From: Guptibacillus hwajinpoensis
GTDB lineage: Bacteria; Bacillota; Bacilli; Bacillales; Guptibacillaceae
DNA length: 64,000 nucleotides
Direction of reading: 5' to 3'
NCBI RefSeq assembly: GCF_020171785.1
Contig: NZ_JAIVAE010000003.1
Location: 1 to 64,000 of the forward strand
A program made the translations under genes and the position numbers. This document shows positions 7,792-17,029 of this stretch, piece after piece (position 1 is the first letter of the stretch; the number at the start of each line of letters is the position of its first letter). Under the pieces are notes generated by a model. The model did no database searches, had not been told where the DNA came from, and was given only the letters and a program-made list of their open reading frames with translations.

Positions 7792-7836
7792 GAAATGGTA
7801 GGTTCGCTAGATTTTTCCTTCATTAATATAGCTTGC

Positions 7837-7879
7837 AAAAAGCCAGATCTGAACACGTATGCTCGATCTGGCTTTTTTT
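7837..7879. terminator. bidirectional intrinsic terminator
   Basis: A perfect 12-bp stem (7838-7849 with 7865-7876) with A runs on the left and T on the right. It serves the convergent MFS gene (+) and gltC (-). Confidence 0.85.
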
Positions 7880-8783
7880 ATTGCCCAAACCTGTTAAGAA
7901 CTTCATAGAAGTGTTTAAGAAATTCGAAAAATTTTCTTTCTGAAGGGGCTAGTTCTCTTCCTTGAGGAATAATGACGCCCACAGTCCTTGTCACATTGGG
8001 CTCTGATAATTCAATTTTTACTGTTTCACCAGGTAACTGTTCTGAAAGTGTTATTTCAGGTAAGAGACTTACACCTAATCCTGCTGCTACAAGCCCCTTA
8101 ATCGTATCAATGTCTTCCCCTTCAAATGCAATTCGAGGTTTAAAACCAACCTGCTGACATGCTGATGTAACTAGATGATGAAGCGCATATCCTGAACGAA
8201 ATAGAACAAAGGGTTCATTCTTCAATTGTCCTAGTCTCAACATTGGATAATCTGCTAACTCGTGTGAGATTGGTAAAAGAGCGAGTAGTTTTTCAGTGAA
8301 AAAAATGTGGCCTTCAACATCTGTTCGATCTTTTGGTACTGGAGATACGAACGCAATATCGATCTCTCCTTTGCTGACAGCGTCCGTTAGATCTTGCACA
8401 GATCCTTGCCTTAATTGAAATCCAACGCTTGGATGCTCTTTACGAAATGCTGATATAACAGTAGGTAGCGTTTTGGCGGCTAAACTATTCGGAAAGCCGA
8501 TGCGGATTGTTCCGGTGTCTGGATTTAGAAATTCGTAGACGGCTTGTCTCGCACGTTCAATTTCTGAAATGGCCGTCTCGGCGTGATCCATAAATATTTG
8601 TCCAACTTGAGTTAACTTTACGTTTCTCCCTTCCCGAATAAATAATTGTACGCCAAGTTCCGATTCAAGATTGGCAATTTGTCGACTTACAGCTGATTGA
8701 GCAACGTGAAGAGAAGTCGCTGCTGCTGTAACATGTTCTCTTTTTGCAACTTCCATAAAATAATATAACTGCCTAAGTTCCAT
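7878..8783 (-). CDS. gltC: LysR-family activator of glutamate synthase genes
   Basis: I choose the start at 8783 (MELRQLYYF), the canonical LysR beginning; a longer in-frame start at 8810 is less likely. The winged HTH is in residues 1-60 (HVTAAATSLHVAQSAVSRQI), then a periplasmic-binding-like effector domain beginning near residue 90 (TIRIGFPNSLAAKTLP). The sequence closely follows B. subtilis GltC throughout (EREHV, HVAQSA, REGRN, GEDxDxIKGLVxAGxGVxLLPE). Divergent orientation from gltAB confirms it. GltC activates gltAB when nitrogen is limiting and 2-oxoglutarate is high, and represses itself. Confidence 0.95.
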   Translation of the reverse strand: MELRQLYYFMEVAKREHVTAAATSLHVAQSAVSRQIANLESELGVQLFIREGRNVKLTQVGQIFMDHAETAISEIERARQAVYEFLNPDTGTIRIGFPNSLAAKTLPTVISAFRKEHPSVGFQLRQGSVQDLTDAVSKGEIDIAFVSPVPKDRTDVEGHIFFTEKLLALLPISHELADYPMLRLGQLKNEPFVLFRSGYALHHLVTSACQQVGFKPRIAFEGEDIDTIKGLVAAGLGVSLLPEITLSEQLPGETVKIELSEPNVTRTVGVIIPQGRELAPSERKFFEFLKHFYEVLNRFGQ

Positions 8784-8818
8784 AAAAAAGCAATCTCCCT
8801 TTTGATTCATATCAATAA

Positions 8819-8835
8819 TAGATTAATTATATCTA
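8819..8835. promoter_or_regulatory. candidate GltC binding dyad
   Basis: A 17-bp dyad with 5-bp arms (TAGAT at 8819-8823, ATCTA at 8831-8835) has the T-N11-A form typical of LysR regulators. It lies between gltC and gltA, about 10 bp upstream of the gltA -35. Confidence 0.55.
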
Positions 8836-8844
8836 AATTATATA

Positions 8845-8874
8845 TTGGAAGCATTGGTTAAAGCAATGTAAAAT
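8845..8874 (+). promoter_or_regulatory. candidate gltA promoter
   Basis: TTGGAA (8845-8850), 18-bp spacer, TAAAAT (8869-8874). The leader to gltA would be about 80 nt. Confidence 0.5.
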
Positions 8875-8960
8875 GAGTGTAGAATATTTAAACAATTTCG
8901 ACGTTATGGCGTTAAAGCGAGAAACCATAATGAATTGGGATAAGAGCGAGGAGTGGGAAT

Positions 8961-11900
8961 ATGGATAGAACAAACTTTCCAGAGAAACAGGGATTATATG
9001 ATCCAATTCATGAGCATGACGCTTGTGGCATCGGGCTGATCGCCAATATAAATAATGTGCCTGCGCATGACATTATTGAAAAGGGAGTCTATATGCTACG
9101 CCAGCTAGATCACCGCGGAGGGCAGGGAAGCGATCCTGACACGGGTGACGGTGCGGGCATTATGCTACAGATTCCACACGAATTTTTCCAAAAGAATTCC
9201 GGGTTTAACCTTCCAAATAAAGGGGAGTACGGTGTCGGAATGATGTTCCTACCCGTTGATAATCAGCTGAGACAGCGCGCAAAACAAATTGTTGAAAAAG
9301 CAATCGAGGAAGCAGGCCAAGAGTTTATTGGCTGGAGAACCGTTCCTGTAGATGAAACAACAATTGGAGAAGCTGCATGTATTGCTCAGCCTGTCATTCG
9401 ACAGGTCTTTATTAAGAAAAGCGATATTTCTGCTGAAGAATTTGAACGTAAATTATACGTCATTCGTAAAAAAGCAGAGAAGCAAGTATCTCAAGATTCA
9501 CAGCTATCAAAGACAAAGTACTACGCAGCTAGTTTCTCAAAAGATACGATTGTTTATAAAGGAATGCTCACACCAGAACAGCTTGATCAATTTTATTTAG
9601 ATTTAAAAGATCCAAGTTTTAAATCTGCTTTTTCAATGGTTCATTCACGTTTCAGTACAAATACTTTTCCAAGTTGGGATCGGGCGCATCCAAACCGTTA
9701 CCTTATTCATAATGGAGAGATTAATACGCTTCGAGGGAATGTAAACTGGATGAGAGCAAGAGAAGGTGCTCTTCAGTCAGATGTCTTTGGAGACGACATG
9801 AAAGACATTGCTCCAATCGTACGACCAAACGGGAGTGATTCTTCATCATTAGATAACTGTCTTGAATTTTTGAATCTTTCAGGCCGATCACTACCCCATG
9901 CGGCTATGATGATGATCCCTGAACCGTGGGATCGTGATGCAACGATGCTTGATCCTAAAAAAGCTTTCTACGAGTATCATAGTACATTAATGGAACCATG
10001 GGATGGACCAACTGCAATCGCGTTTACAAACGGTCGCCAAATTGGAGCGATGCTTGATCGAAATGGACTGCGTCCTGCACGCTACGTAATCACAAACGAC
10101 GATACGTTTATTCTTTCATCCGAAGTTGGTGTCATTGAAATTGATGAAGAGAAAATAGTGGAAAAAGGCCGCTTAAGCCCTGGCAAAATGCTTCTATTAG
10201 ATCTTGAAGAAAAACGACTTGTGTATGATGAAGAGATTAAAACACAAATCGCAACAGACAAACCGTACCGTAAATGGTTAGATGAAAATTTAATGAGCTT
10301 GTCTCCTGAAGCAAGTAAAACGAGAGAAATTGAAGAGAAAGAGCTCATTAAAACACAAAGAGCCTTCGGTTACACATATGAAGAGTTAACTAAGAATATT
10401 GCTCCAATGGTAACAGAGAAGAAAGATCCAATTGGATCAATGGGGAACGATGTCCCTCTTGCTGTTCTTTCTGAGCGACCGCAGCTATTGTTTAACTACT
10501 TTAAGCAACTGTTTGCTCAAGTTACGAATCCACCGATCGATTCCATTCGTGAAGAATCGGTTACTTCAACAATGACGTTGCTTGGACCAGAGGGCAACTT
10601 GCTTGAAACGGATCCAGGAAGTGCTAGAAGAATTCGACTTGAAACACCGATTCTTACCGATAGTCGTTTTGAAGCGATTAAAGCATTGAATGAAGAGGAC
10701 TTTCATCCAGAAACATTAAGTTTGCTGTTTGATGCAGCTCGTGGTGAAACGGAAATGGAACATGCTTTACTAGCACTGTTCCGAAAAGCTGATCGTGCCA
10801 TTAAAAACGGTAAAAGCATCCTTGTTCTTTCAGATTTAGGAATTAACCGTGATAAAGCAGCAATTCCATCATTACTTGCTTTAAGTGGTCTTCATCATCA
10901 CTTAATTAAGAGAGAAACGCGTACGAAGGTTAGTTTAATTGTTGAAACTGGTGAGGCTAGGGATGTTCATCAGTTTGCCATGCTAACTGGATATGGGGCT
11001 GACGCTATTTATCCTTATGCCGCTTACGATTCAATTAACCAGATGATTTTGGACGGAACCATTGAAGGATTTACGTTCGATGAGGCGATTGAGAACTACA
11101 TTGAGGCTGCCACAACTGGTATCGTTAAAGTAATGTCAAAAATGGGTATTTCAACGATCCAAAGCTATCGTGGTGCTCAAATCTTCGAAGCAATCGGTGT
11201 AAGCAACGAAGTGATCGATCGTTATTTTGCTGGTACCGCTTCGCAAATTGACGGCATTCCAATCGATATTATTGCGACAGAGACGTTGATGAGACATCAT
11301 TTTGCTTATCATGATTCTGAATATAGTGATTTAACGCTTGAAACAGGAAGCGAACTTCAGTGGAGGAATGGAGGAGAGCATCACTCTTTCAATCCGAAAA
11401 CAATTCATACGCTACAACACGCTGCTAGAAGTAATAATTATGAATTATATAAAAAATTCTCCGGTATGGCGCTTGAAGAGAATTTAACTTATCTTAGACA
11501 GGCGATTGATTTTGGATCGAAAGAATCCATTTCAATTGATGAGGTTGAAAGCGTTGAATCCATTACACGTCGATTTAAGACGGGCGCAATGAGCTACGGC
11601 GCTCTAAGTGGTGAGGCTCACGAAGCTCTCGCAATTGCGATGAACCGGATTGGAGGACGAAGCAATAGCGGTGAAGGTGGAGAAGATCCTTCTCGTTTTA
11701 CGCCAGATGAAAATGGGGATCTACGTCGAAGTGCGATTAAACAGGTCGCTTCTGGTCGCTTTGGCGTATCAAGCTATTACTTAAGCAATGCAGATGAAAT
11801 TCAAATTAAAATGGCTCAAGGCGCTAAGCCGGGCGAGGGTGGTCAGTTACCTGGTAAGAAAGTATATCCTTGGATTGCCGAAGTTCGTGGCTCTACGCCA

Positions 11901-13550
11901 GGAGTCGGATTGATTTCACCACCACCGCACCATGATATTTATTCAATTGAGGATCTTGCCCAACTTATTCATGATTTGAAAAATGCAAATCCATCTGCAC
12001 GAATCAACGTAAAGCTCGTTTCAAAAGCAGGCGTTGGTACGATTGCTGCAGGAGTAGCGAAAGGGCTGGCAGATGTGATTCTTATTAGCGGATATGAAGG
12101 TGGAACAGGAGCATCGCCTCGAACGAGTATTAAACACGCGGGTCTTCCATGGGAACTGGGCTTAGCTGAAACGCATCAAACGCTCGTCTTGAATGATCTT
12201 CGTGACCGCGTTGTTCTTGAAGCGGATGGAAAAATGATGACCGGTCGTGACGTAGTGATGGCGGCGATTCTTGGCGCTGAAGAATTTGGATTTTCAACTG
12301 CACCGCTTGTTGTTCTTGGATGTATTTTAATGAGAGCTTGTCATTTGGACACATGTCCAGTTGGTGTAGCAACTCAAAATCCTGAACTTCGCAAGAAATT
12401 TATGGGTAACCCCGATCATGTGGTTAATTATATGCAGTTTATTGCTCAAGAAGTGCGAGAAATCATGGCTGAACTTGGCTTTAGAACAATTGAAGAAATG
12501 ATTGGTCGTACCGATGTACTGAAAGTAAGTCGTCGTACAAAAGACCATTGGAAAGCAAGATATCTTGATCTTAAACCGCTTCTTTATCAGCCGCATGTAT
12601 CCGATGAAGTCGGTAGATTCAACCAGCGACAGCAGGATCATAAACTAGATGCTGCGCTTGATAATACGTCAATCATCCCTGCAGCACTTGGAGCGCTTGA
12701 AGAGCAAAAACCTTTTGAAGGCTCTTACGTTATTCGCAATACAAACCGCGTTGCTGGTGCGCTATTAGGACATGAGATTACGAAGCGATATGGTGCTGAT
12801 GGACTTCCAGAAGACATGATTCGCCTGCATTTTAAAGGGTCTGCTGGTCAAAGTTTCGGAGCATTCGTCCCTAACGGGGTGACAATGCAGTTAGAAGGCG
12901 ATGCAAACGACTATGTTGGAAAAGGATTATCAGGCGGGAAACTCATTATTCATCCTTCCGCTAAAGCAGGGTTTGCTAGAGACGAAAATACAATCGTAGG
13001 AAACGTTGCTTTTTATGGAGCAACTTCAGGTGAAGCCTATATCAGTGGGCTTGCAGGAGAACGTTTCTGTGTAAGAAACAGTGGTGCTAAAGCGGTTGTA
13101 GAAGGAATTGGCGACAATGGATGTGAATACATGACGGGTGGCCGTGTCGTTGTGCTTGGTGAGACTGGAAAGAACTTTGCAGCCGGTATGTCTGGAGGAA
13201 TTGCATACGTTCTATCAGATGATCAAGAAGCATTTAAACGCAATGTGAATGCTGAAATGGTCCATGTTGAAACATTGAGCAACTATGAAGAAATTCTTGA
13301 AGTAAAGCATATGATTCAACAGCATGCTTACTTTACTGATAGTCCAAAAGCCATTCGTTTTATTCAAAACTGGAATGAAGTTGTAGGGAAGATCGTGAAG
13401 ATCATTCCTAAAGAATTTAAGAGAATTACAGAATCATTAGAAGAGCTTAAAGAACAAGGCTATAAAGACGATGACGCAGCATATGAAGTGTTCCAACAGG
13501 CAAAGAACGGTGAAGTAAAGCCACGTAAAAGTGATCTGGAGCCGGTATAA
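8961..13550 (+). CDS. gltA: glutamate synthase (NADPH) large subunit
   Basis: 1529 aa, the normal length, with GAGGAG ahead of the ATG. The N-terminal Ntn glutaminase domain has its catalytic Cys at residue 22 (HDACGIGL), so a 21-residue propeptide is expected to be cleaved. Further on are the central domain, the FMN-binding synthase domain (TGAMSYGALSGEAHEALA, GGRSNSGEGGED), the 3Fe-4S Cys cluster (CHLDTCPVG), and the C-terminal GXGXG beta-helix domain. It converts glutamine and 2-oxoglutarate to two glutamates with GltB. First gene of gltAB, controlled by the divergent GltC. Confidence 0.98.
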   Translation: MDRTNFPEKQGLYDPIHEHDACGIGLIANINNVPAHDIIEKGVYMLRQLDHRGGQGSDPDTGDGAGIMLQIPHEFFQKNSGFNLPNKGEYGVGMMFLPVDNQLRQRAKQIVEKAIEEAGQEFIGWRTVPVDETTIGEAACIAQPVIRQVFIKKSDISAEEFERKLYVIRKKAEKQVSQDSQLSKTKYYAASFSKDTIVYKGMLTPEQLDQFYLDLKDPSFKSAFSMVHSRFSTNTFPSWDRAHPNRYLIHNGEINTLRGNVNWMRAREGALQSDVFGDDMKDIAPIVRPNGSDSSSLDNCLEFLNLSGRSLPHAAMMMIPEPWDRDATMLDPKKAFYEYHSTLMEPWDGPTAIAFTNGRQIGAMLDRNGLRPARYVITNDDTFILSSEVGVIEIDEEKIVEKGRLSPGKMLLLDLEEKRLVYDEEIKTQIATDKPYRKWLDENLMSLSPEASKTREIEEKELIKTQRAFGYTYEELTKNIAPMVTEKKDPIGSMGNDVPLAVLSERPQLLFNYFKQLFAQVTNPPIDSIREESVTSTMTLLGPEGNLLETDPGSARRIRLETPILTDSRFEAIKALNEEDFHPETLSLLFDAARGETEMEHALLALFRKADRAIKNGKSILVLSDLGINRDKAAIPSLLALSGLHHHLIKRETRTKVSLIVETGEARDVHQFAMLTGYGADAIYPYAAYDSINQMILDGTIEGFTFDEAIENYIEAATTGIVKVMSKMGISTIQSYRGAQIFEAIGVSNEVIDRYFAGTASQIDGIPIDIIATETLMRHHFAYHDSEYSDLTLETGSELQWRNGGEHHSFNPKTIHTLQHAARSNNYELYKKFSGMALEENLTYLRQAIDFGSKESISIDEVESVESITRRFKTGAMSYGALSGEAHEALAIAMNRIGGRSNSGEGGEDPSRFTPDENGDLRRSAIKQVASGRFGVSSYYLSNADEIQIKMAQGAKPGEGGQLPGKKVYPWIAEVRGSTPGVGLISPPPHHDIYSIEDLAQLIHDLKNANPSARINVKLVSKAGVGTIAAGVAKGLADVILISGYEGGTGASPRTSIKHAGLPWELGLAETHQTLVLNDLRDRVVLEADGKMMTGRDVVMAAILGAEEFGFSTAPLVVLGCILMRACHLDTCPVGVATQNPELRKKFMGNPDHVVNYMQFIAQEVREIMAELGFRTIEEMIGRTDVLKVSRRTKDHWKARYLDLKPLLYQPHVSDEVGRFNQRQQDHKLDAALDNTSIIPAALGALEEQKPFEGSYVIRNTNRVAGALLGHEITKRYGADGLPEDMIRLHFKGSAGQSFGAFVPNGVTMQLEGDANDYVGKGLSGGKLIIHPSAKAGFARDENTIVGNVAFYGATSGEAYISGLAGERFCVRNSGAKAVVEGIGDNGCEYMTGGRVVVLGETGKNFAAGMSGGIAYVLSDDQEAFKRNVNAEMVHVETLSNYEEILEVKHMIQQHAYFTDSPKAIRFIQNWNEVVGKIVKIIPKEFKRITESLEELKEQGYKDDDAAYEVFQQAKNGEVKPRKSDLEPV

Positions 13551-13564
13551 GGGGAGGTATTCGA

Positions 13565-15049
13565 TTGGGTAAGCCAACAGGATTTTTAGACTATCCTAGA
13601 GAAAAAGCACGTGAAAGAGATCTATCAACACGACTGAAAGATTGGGGAGAATACCAACTCCCTCAATCTGAAGAAAACTTGAAAACGCAGGGGGCACGCT
13701 GCATGGATTGCGGCACGCCCTTCTGCCACTCAGGTATCGAATTAAATGGGAGTGCATCAGGTTGTCCACTTTATAACCTGATTCCAGAATGGAATCATCT
13801 TGTTTATCAAGGGAAATGGAAAGATGCGCTAGATCGCCTACTTAAAACAAATAATTTTCCAGAATTCACTGGCAGGGTATGTCCTGCGCCATGCGAAGGT
13901 GCCTGCGTAGCAGCGATTCCTGACGATGCAGTTGCGATTAAAAGCATTGAAAAAGAAATTATTGACCGCGGTTTTGCAGAAGGATGGATGACACCTCAGC
14001 CTCCTAAAAATCGTACTGGGAAAAAGATTGCCATCGTAGGATCAGGTCCCGCAGGCTTAGCTGCCGCTGATCAGCTGAATAAAGCAGGACACTCCGTTAC
14101 AGTATATGAACGTGATGATCGTATTGGCGGTTTATTGATGTACGGCATTCCTAACATGAAGCTAGATAAAGAGTTGGTAGAGCGCCGTGTAAAACTTCTT
14201 GCTGATGAAGGCGTAACCTTTGTTACGAATACGGAAATTGGTAAAGACGTGACACAAGCTGAGCTTCGTGATGAACATGACGCGGTGATTCTTTGTACGG
14301 GAGCTCAAAAGCACCGTGACCTTCCAATTGAAGGACGTAAGCTTGGAGGAATCCATTATGCAATGGATTACTTAAAGCAAAATACAAAGAGTTTGTTAGA
14401 TTCTGAGCTTCAAGATAAGAAGTATGTTTCAGCAGAAGGAAAAAATGTGATTGTAATTGGTGGTGGAGATACAGGGGCGGACTGTGTTGCTACAGCACTT
14501 CGACACGGATGCAAAAGTGTCCACCAATTTGGTAAACATCCACAGCTAACAGCTGATCGAATGATCGATAACCCTTGGCCAGAATTCCCGAAAGTTTTTA
14601 CTCTTGATTATGCTTATGAAGAGGCTCAAGCAGAGTACGGTGAAGACCCTCGTCAATATTCCATCATGACGAAAAAATTCGTTGGTGATGAGAATGGTCA
14701 AGTAAAAGAGCTACACACGGTTACGATCGAGAAACATGTTGATAAAAGAGGGAATGTGTTCATGAAAGAACTTCCTGGAACAGAACAAGTTTGGCCAGTT
14801 GAACTTGTCTTAATTGCAATTGGCTTCACTGGACCTGAGGAAGGTGTTCTTGAGCATTTTGAAGTCGATCAAGATAACCGTAAACGAGCGAAGGCAGAAT
14901 TTGAAGATTATCGTACAAATGTAGACGGTGTGTTTGCAGCGGGTGATGTTCGTAGAGGACAGAGCCTTATCGTATGGGCAATTAATGAAGGACGCGGTGT
15001 AGCTCGTGAGACGGATCGCTATTTAATGAACAAAACGGTTATGCCTTAA
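13565..15049 (+). CDS. gltB: glutamate synthase small subunit
   Basis: TTG start 8 nt after GGGGAGG and 14 nt after gltA, so cotranscribed. 494 aa. The N-terminal ferredoxin-like domain has the 4Fe-4S cysteines (CMDCGTPFC, then CPAPCEGAC). The FAD site is [13 protein letters not shown] and the NADPH site is [14 protein letters not shown]. It passes electrons from NADPH to the GltA synthase site. A strong terminator follows. Confidence 0.97.
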   Translation: MGKPTGFLDYPREKARERDLSTRLKDWGEYQLPQSEENLKTQGARCMDCGTPFCHSGIELNGSASGCPLYNLIPEWNHLVYQGKWKDALDRLLKTNNFPEFTGRVCPAPCEGACVAAIPDDAVAIKSIEKEIIDRGFAEGWMTPQPPKNRTGKKIAIVGSGPAGLAAADQLNKAGHSVTVYERDDRIGGLLMYGIPNMKLDKELVERRVKLLADEGVTFVTNTEIGKDVTQAELRDEHDAVILCTGAQKHRDLPIEGRKLGGIHYAMDYLKQNTKSLLDSELQDKKYVSAEGKNVIVIGGGDTGADCVATALRHGCKSVHQFGKHPQLTADRMIDNPWPEFPKVFTLDYAYEEAQAEYGEDPRQYSIMTKKFVGDENGQVKELHTVTIEKHVDKRGNVFMKELPGTEQVWPVELVLIAIGFTGPEEGVLEHFEVDQDNRKRAKAEFEDYRTNVDGVFAAGDVRRGQSLIVWAINEGRGVARETDRYLMNKTVMP

Positions 15050-15056
15050 TAACAAG

Positions 15057-15084
15057 AAAAGCACTCCAACGGAGTGCTTTTCGG
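15057..15084. terminator. bidirectional intrinsic terminator
   Basis: A perfect 11-bp stem (15057-15067 with 15071-15081) with a 3-nt loop, flanked by A on the left and T on the right. It ends gltAB and also lies just beyond the 3' end of the minus-strand toxin-like gene. Confidence 0.85.
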
Positions 15085-15088
15085 TTTG

Positions 15089-15178
15089 TTACGAAGAACG
15101 ATCTTTCGTGTGGATGATGGCGAGCACAAGAGCGGAAAAGCTGACCATTAACGATAGGGCCTCAAATACGCTAAGCAT
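15089..15178 (-). CDS. putative holin-like type I toxin, 29 aa
   Basis: On the minus strand a 29-residue ORF begins with ATG at 15178, with AAAGGAG 8 nt upstream. It reads MLSVFEALSLMVSFSALV, then a hydrophobic helix and a short charged tail (HTKDRSS). The 'VxEALSLMxxFxxLV' pattern is that of the small holin-like toxins (Hol_Tox/TxpA-BsrG-type membrane peptides) of Bacillaceae. Such toxins sit in the membrane and are silenced by an overlapping antisense RNA. The antitoxin promoter is not identified here. Too short for many gene finders. Confidence 0.7.
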   Translation of the reverse strand: MLSVFEALSLMVSFSALVLAIIHTKDRSS

Positions 15179-15245
15179 CACATCACTCCTTTACAAATAG
15201 AATGTCACTTACAGGGGTTGTCCTATACGCAAAAAAGCGAAGTAT

Positions 15246-15274
15246 TTGACAGAATGTCTGGAATCAAATACACT
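15246..15274 (+). promoter_or_regulatory. sigma-A promoter of mhqED
   Basis: TTGACA (15246-15251), 17-bp spacer, TACACT (15269-15274). The -35 is a perfect consensus. The leader is about 110 nt and contains the operator below. Confidence 0.65.
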
Positions 15275-15280
15275 TAAATC

Positions 15281-15304
15281 AAATATCTCGAATTAAAGAT
15301 ATTT
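15281..15304. promoter_or_regulatory. MhqR-like operator
   Basis: The core 15284-15301 reads TATCTCGAATTAAAGATA, which agrees with the published B. subtilis MhqR operator at all but two positions. The dyad arms extend to AAATATCT and AGATATTT. It overlaps the expected start point of mhqED, so binding would block transcription. MhqR is a MarR-type repressor released by quinones and diamide. Confidence 0.72.
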
Positions 15305-15390
15305 ATCATTTATAAATTAGATGATTAAGATAATTGCAATGCGGGAACCTTCTAAAATGGATGTAACAATGAAAAGGAGACTTATAACTT

Positions 15391-16335
15391 ATGAAGCACA
15401 CAACAGGAATACACCATATTACAGCAATTGTAGGAAACCCTCAGGAAAATGTCGACTTTTATAGCGGGGTTTTGGGGCTACGCCTTGTTAAAAAAACAGT
15501 GAATTTTGATGACCCAGGAACGTATCACCTTTACTTCGGAAACGAAGAAGGAGCACCAGGTACAATTATGACGTTTTTCCCGTGGTCGAACGCTCATGAT
15601 GGTGAAATCGGTTCTGGTCAAGTTGGCGTAACAAGCTTCGTAGTTCCAACAGGTAGCCTACCATTCTGGAAAAAACGCCTGGACAAGTTAAATGTAGAAA
15701 ACGGTGAGATGACTCGCTTTGGTGAGAAGGTTCTTGCTTTTGATGATCCTCATGGTTTGCATCTAGAGCTTGTTGAACGAGAAGAAGGTGAACCTAATAC
15801 TTGGAGTTTTGGCGGTGTTAGTACGAAACATGCAATCAAAGGATTTGCTGGTGCAACGCTATTAACAGGAAAACCAAATTCAACTATGACGGTTCTTGAA
15901 GAAGTTCTCGGTTTTATCCGTGTTGCGGAAGAAGAGGATTTCGTTCGGTTCAAATCAAGTGCTTCTATTGGTAATACGATCGATGTTAAGAAAACACCAA
16001 TGGTTTCTGGAAGAATGGGGTCAGGAACAGTCCACCATATTGCATTCCGTGCAAATGACTTCAATGATCATGAGGAATGGAGAAATTTACTCGATGAAAA
16101 AGAGTATGGTCCTACACCAGTCGTTGACCGTCAATATTTTAATGCCATCTACTTTAGAGAAGAAGGCGGAATACTTTTTGAAATTGCAACAGATCCTCCA
16201 GGATTTGCAAAAGATGAAGACCCTGATGAAATGGGGAAAAAGCTTCTTCTACCACCATGGCTTGAGGAAAAGCGTCCTGAGATTGAACGTGTTTTAGAGC
16301 CTGCAAATGCAAGAGTGCTTGAGGGTGACAAATAG
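15391..16335 (+). CDS. mhqE: ring-cleaving dioxygenase of the glyoxalase fold (MhqE/A/O type)
   Basis: 314 aa with AAAAGGAG upstream. It holds two vicinal-oxygen-chelate modules. Metal ligands are visible as His in GIHHITAI (N-terminus), His in GTVHHIAFR (start of module 2) and Glu in GILFEIATDPPGF. This is the MhqA/E/O family of thiol-dependent dioxygenases that detoxify 2-methylhydroquinone and catechols in the cytosol. The overlap with the esterase gene reproduces the B. subtilis mhqED order, and the upstream MhqR-like site supports the call. The choice among E, A and O rests on this gene order. Confidence 0.88.
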   Translation: MKHTTGIHHITAIVGNPQENVDFYSGVLGLRLVKKTVNFDDPGTYHLYFGNEEGAPGTIMTFFPWSNAHDGEIGSGQVGVTSFVVPTGSLPFWKKRLDKLNVENGEMTRFGEKVLAFDDPHGLHLELVEREEGEPNTWSFGGVSTKHAIKGFAGATLLTGKPNSTMTVLEEVLGFIRVAEEEDFVRFKSSASIGNTIDVKKTPMVSGRMGSGTVHHIAFRANDFNDHEEWRNLLDEKEYGPTPVVDRQYFNAIYFREEGGILFEIATDPPGFAKDEDPDEMGKKLLLPPWLEEKRPEIERVLEPANARVLEGDK

Positions 16336-16940
16336 TGAAACACATTTTCAAACAAGAAAAAAAAGATCTTCCCGTATTACTCTTACTTCATGGAACGGGG
16401 GGAACAGAAGAAGATTTGGTTCCTCTAGCTGAGCTTGTTGCGCCAGAGCACTCAATTCTAAGTGTGAGAGGAAATGTTTCAGAAAATGGAATGCCGCGGT
16501 TTTTTAAACGATTAGCAGAGGGTGTTTTTGATGAGGCAGATTTAATTGAGAGAACGCATGAGTTAAATGCTTTCATTGATGAATCCGCAAAAATTTATAA
16601 CTTCGATCGTAATCATGTTATTGCCATAGGCTATTCAAATGGTGCTAACATAGCCGGAAGTTTGCTTTTCCATGACCCAAATGCACTTAAAGGCGCTATT
16701 CTTCATCACCCGATGGTGCCACTGCGAAATCTGAAGCTACCTAATCTTTCTGGAAAGCCTATCTTCATAGGCGCAGGAGAGAATGATCCGATTTGCTCTC
16801 CTGAGGAAACGAAAGAACTTTATGAAATGCTTTCTCATGCTGGGGCGGATGTAGAGGTCCATTGGGAAAGCGCTGGACATCAATTAACAAGGTCTGAAGC
16901 TGAAACAGCGGCAGATTGGTTTCATAAGCATTTTAAATAG
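16335..16940 (+). CDS. mhqD: MhqD-type carboxylesterase/phospholipase, alpha/beta hydrolase
   Basis: GTG start overlapping the mhqE stop by one base, indicating translational coupling. 201 aa. The alpha/beta hydrolase has oxyanion LLHGTGG, nucleophile elbow GYSNG, acid Asp in GENDPICSP and the catalytic His in AGHQL. MhqD is the esterase partner of the MhqE dioxygenase in quinone resistance. No signal peptide. A terminator follows. Confidence 0.9.
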   Translation: MKHIFKQEKKDLPVLLLLHGTGGTEEDLVPLAELVAPEHSILSVRGNVSENGMPRFFKRLAEGVFDEADLIERTHELNAFIDESAKIYNFDRNHVIAIGYSNGANIAGSLLFHDPNALKGAILHHPMVPLRNLKLPNLSGKPIFIGAGENDPICSPEETKELYEMLSHAGADVEVHWESAGHQLTRSEAETAADWFHKHFK

Positions 16941-16973
16941 CGGAAAGAGTGCTTTAACATATCCTCAATAATA

Positions 16974-17020
16974 AAAAAGCAAGCATCAAAGTCGCATAAC
17001 TTTGTTGCTTGCTTTTTTTG
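16974..17020. terminator. bidirectional intrinsic terminator
   Basis: A long stem (about 17 bp with one mismatch, AAGCAAGCA on the left and TGCTTGCTT on the right, loop near 16993-16998), with A and T runs at its ends. It is shared by convergent mhqED and the symporter gene. Confidence 0.85.
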
Positions 17021-17029
17021 TATACCAGT

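Noticed and set aside
15750-16064. 104-codon minus-strand frame inside mhqE
   Set aside because: Shadow frame; the coding strand is firmly identified by domain motifs and operon order.
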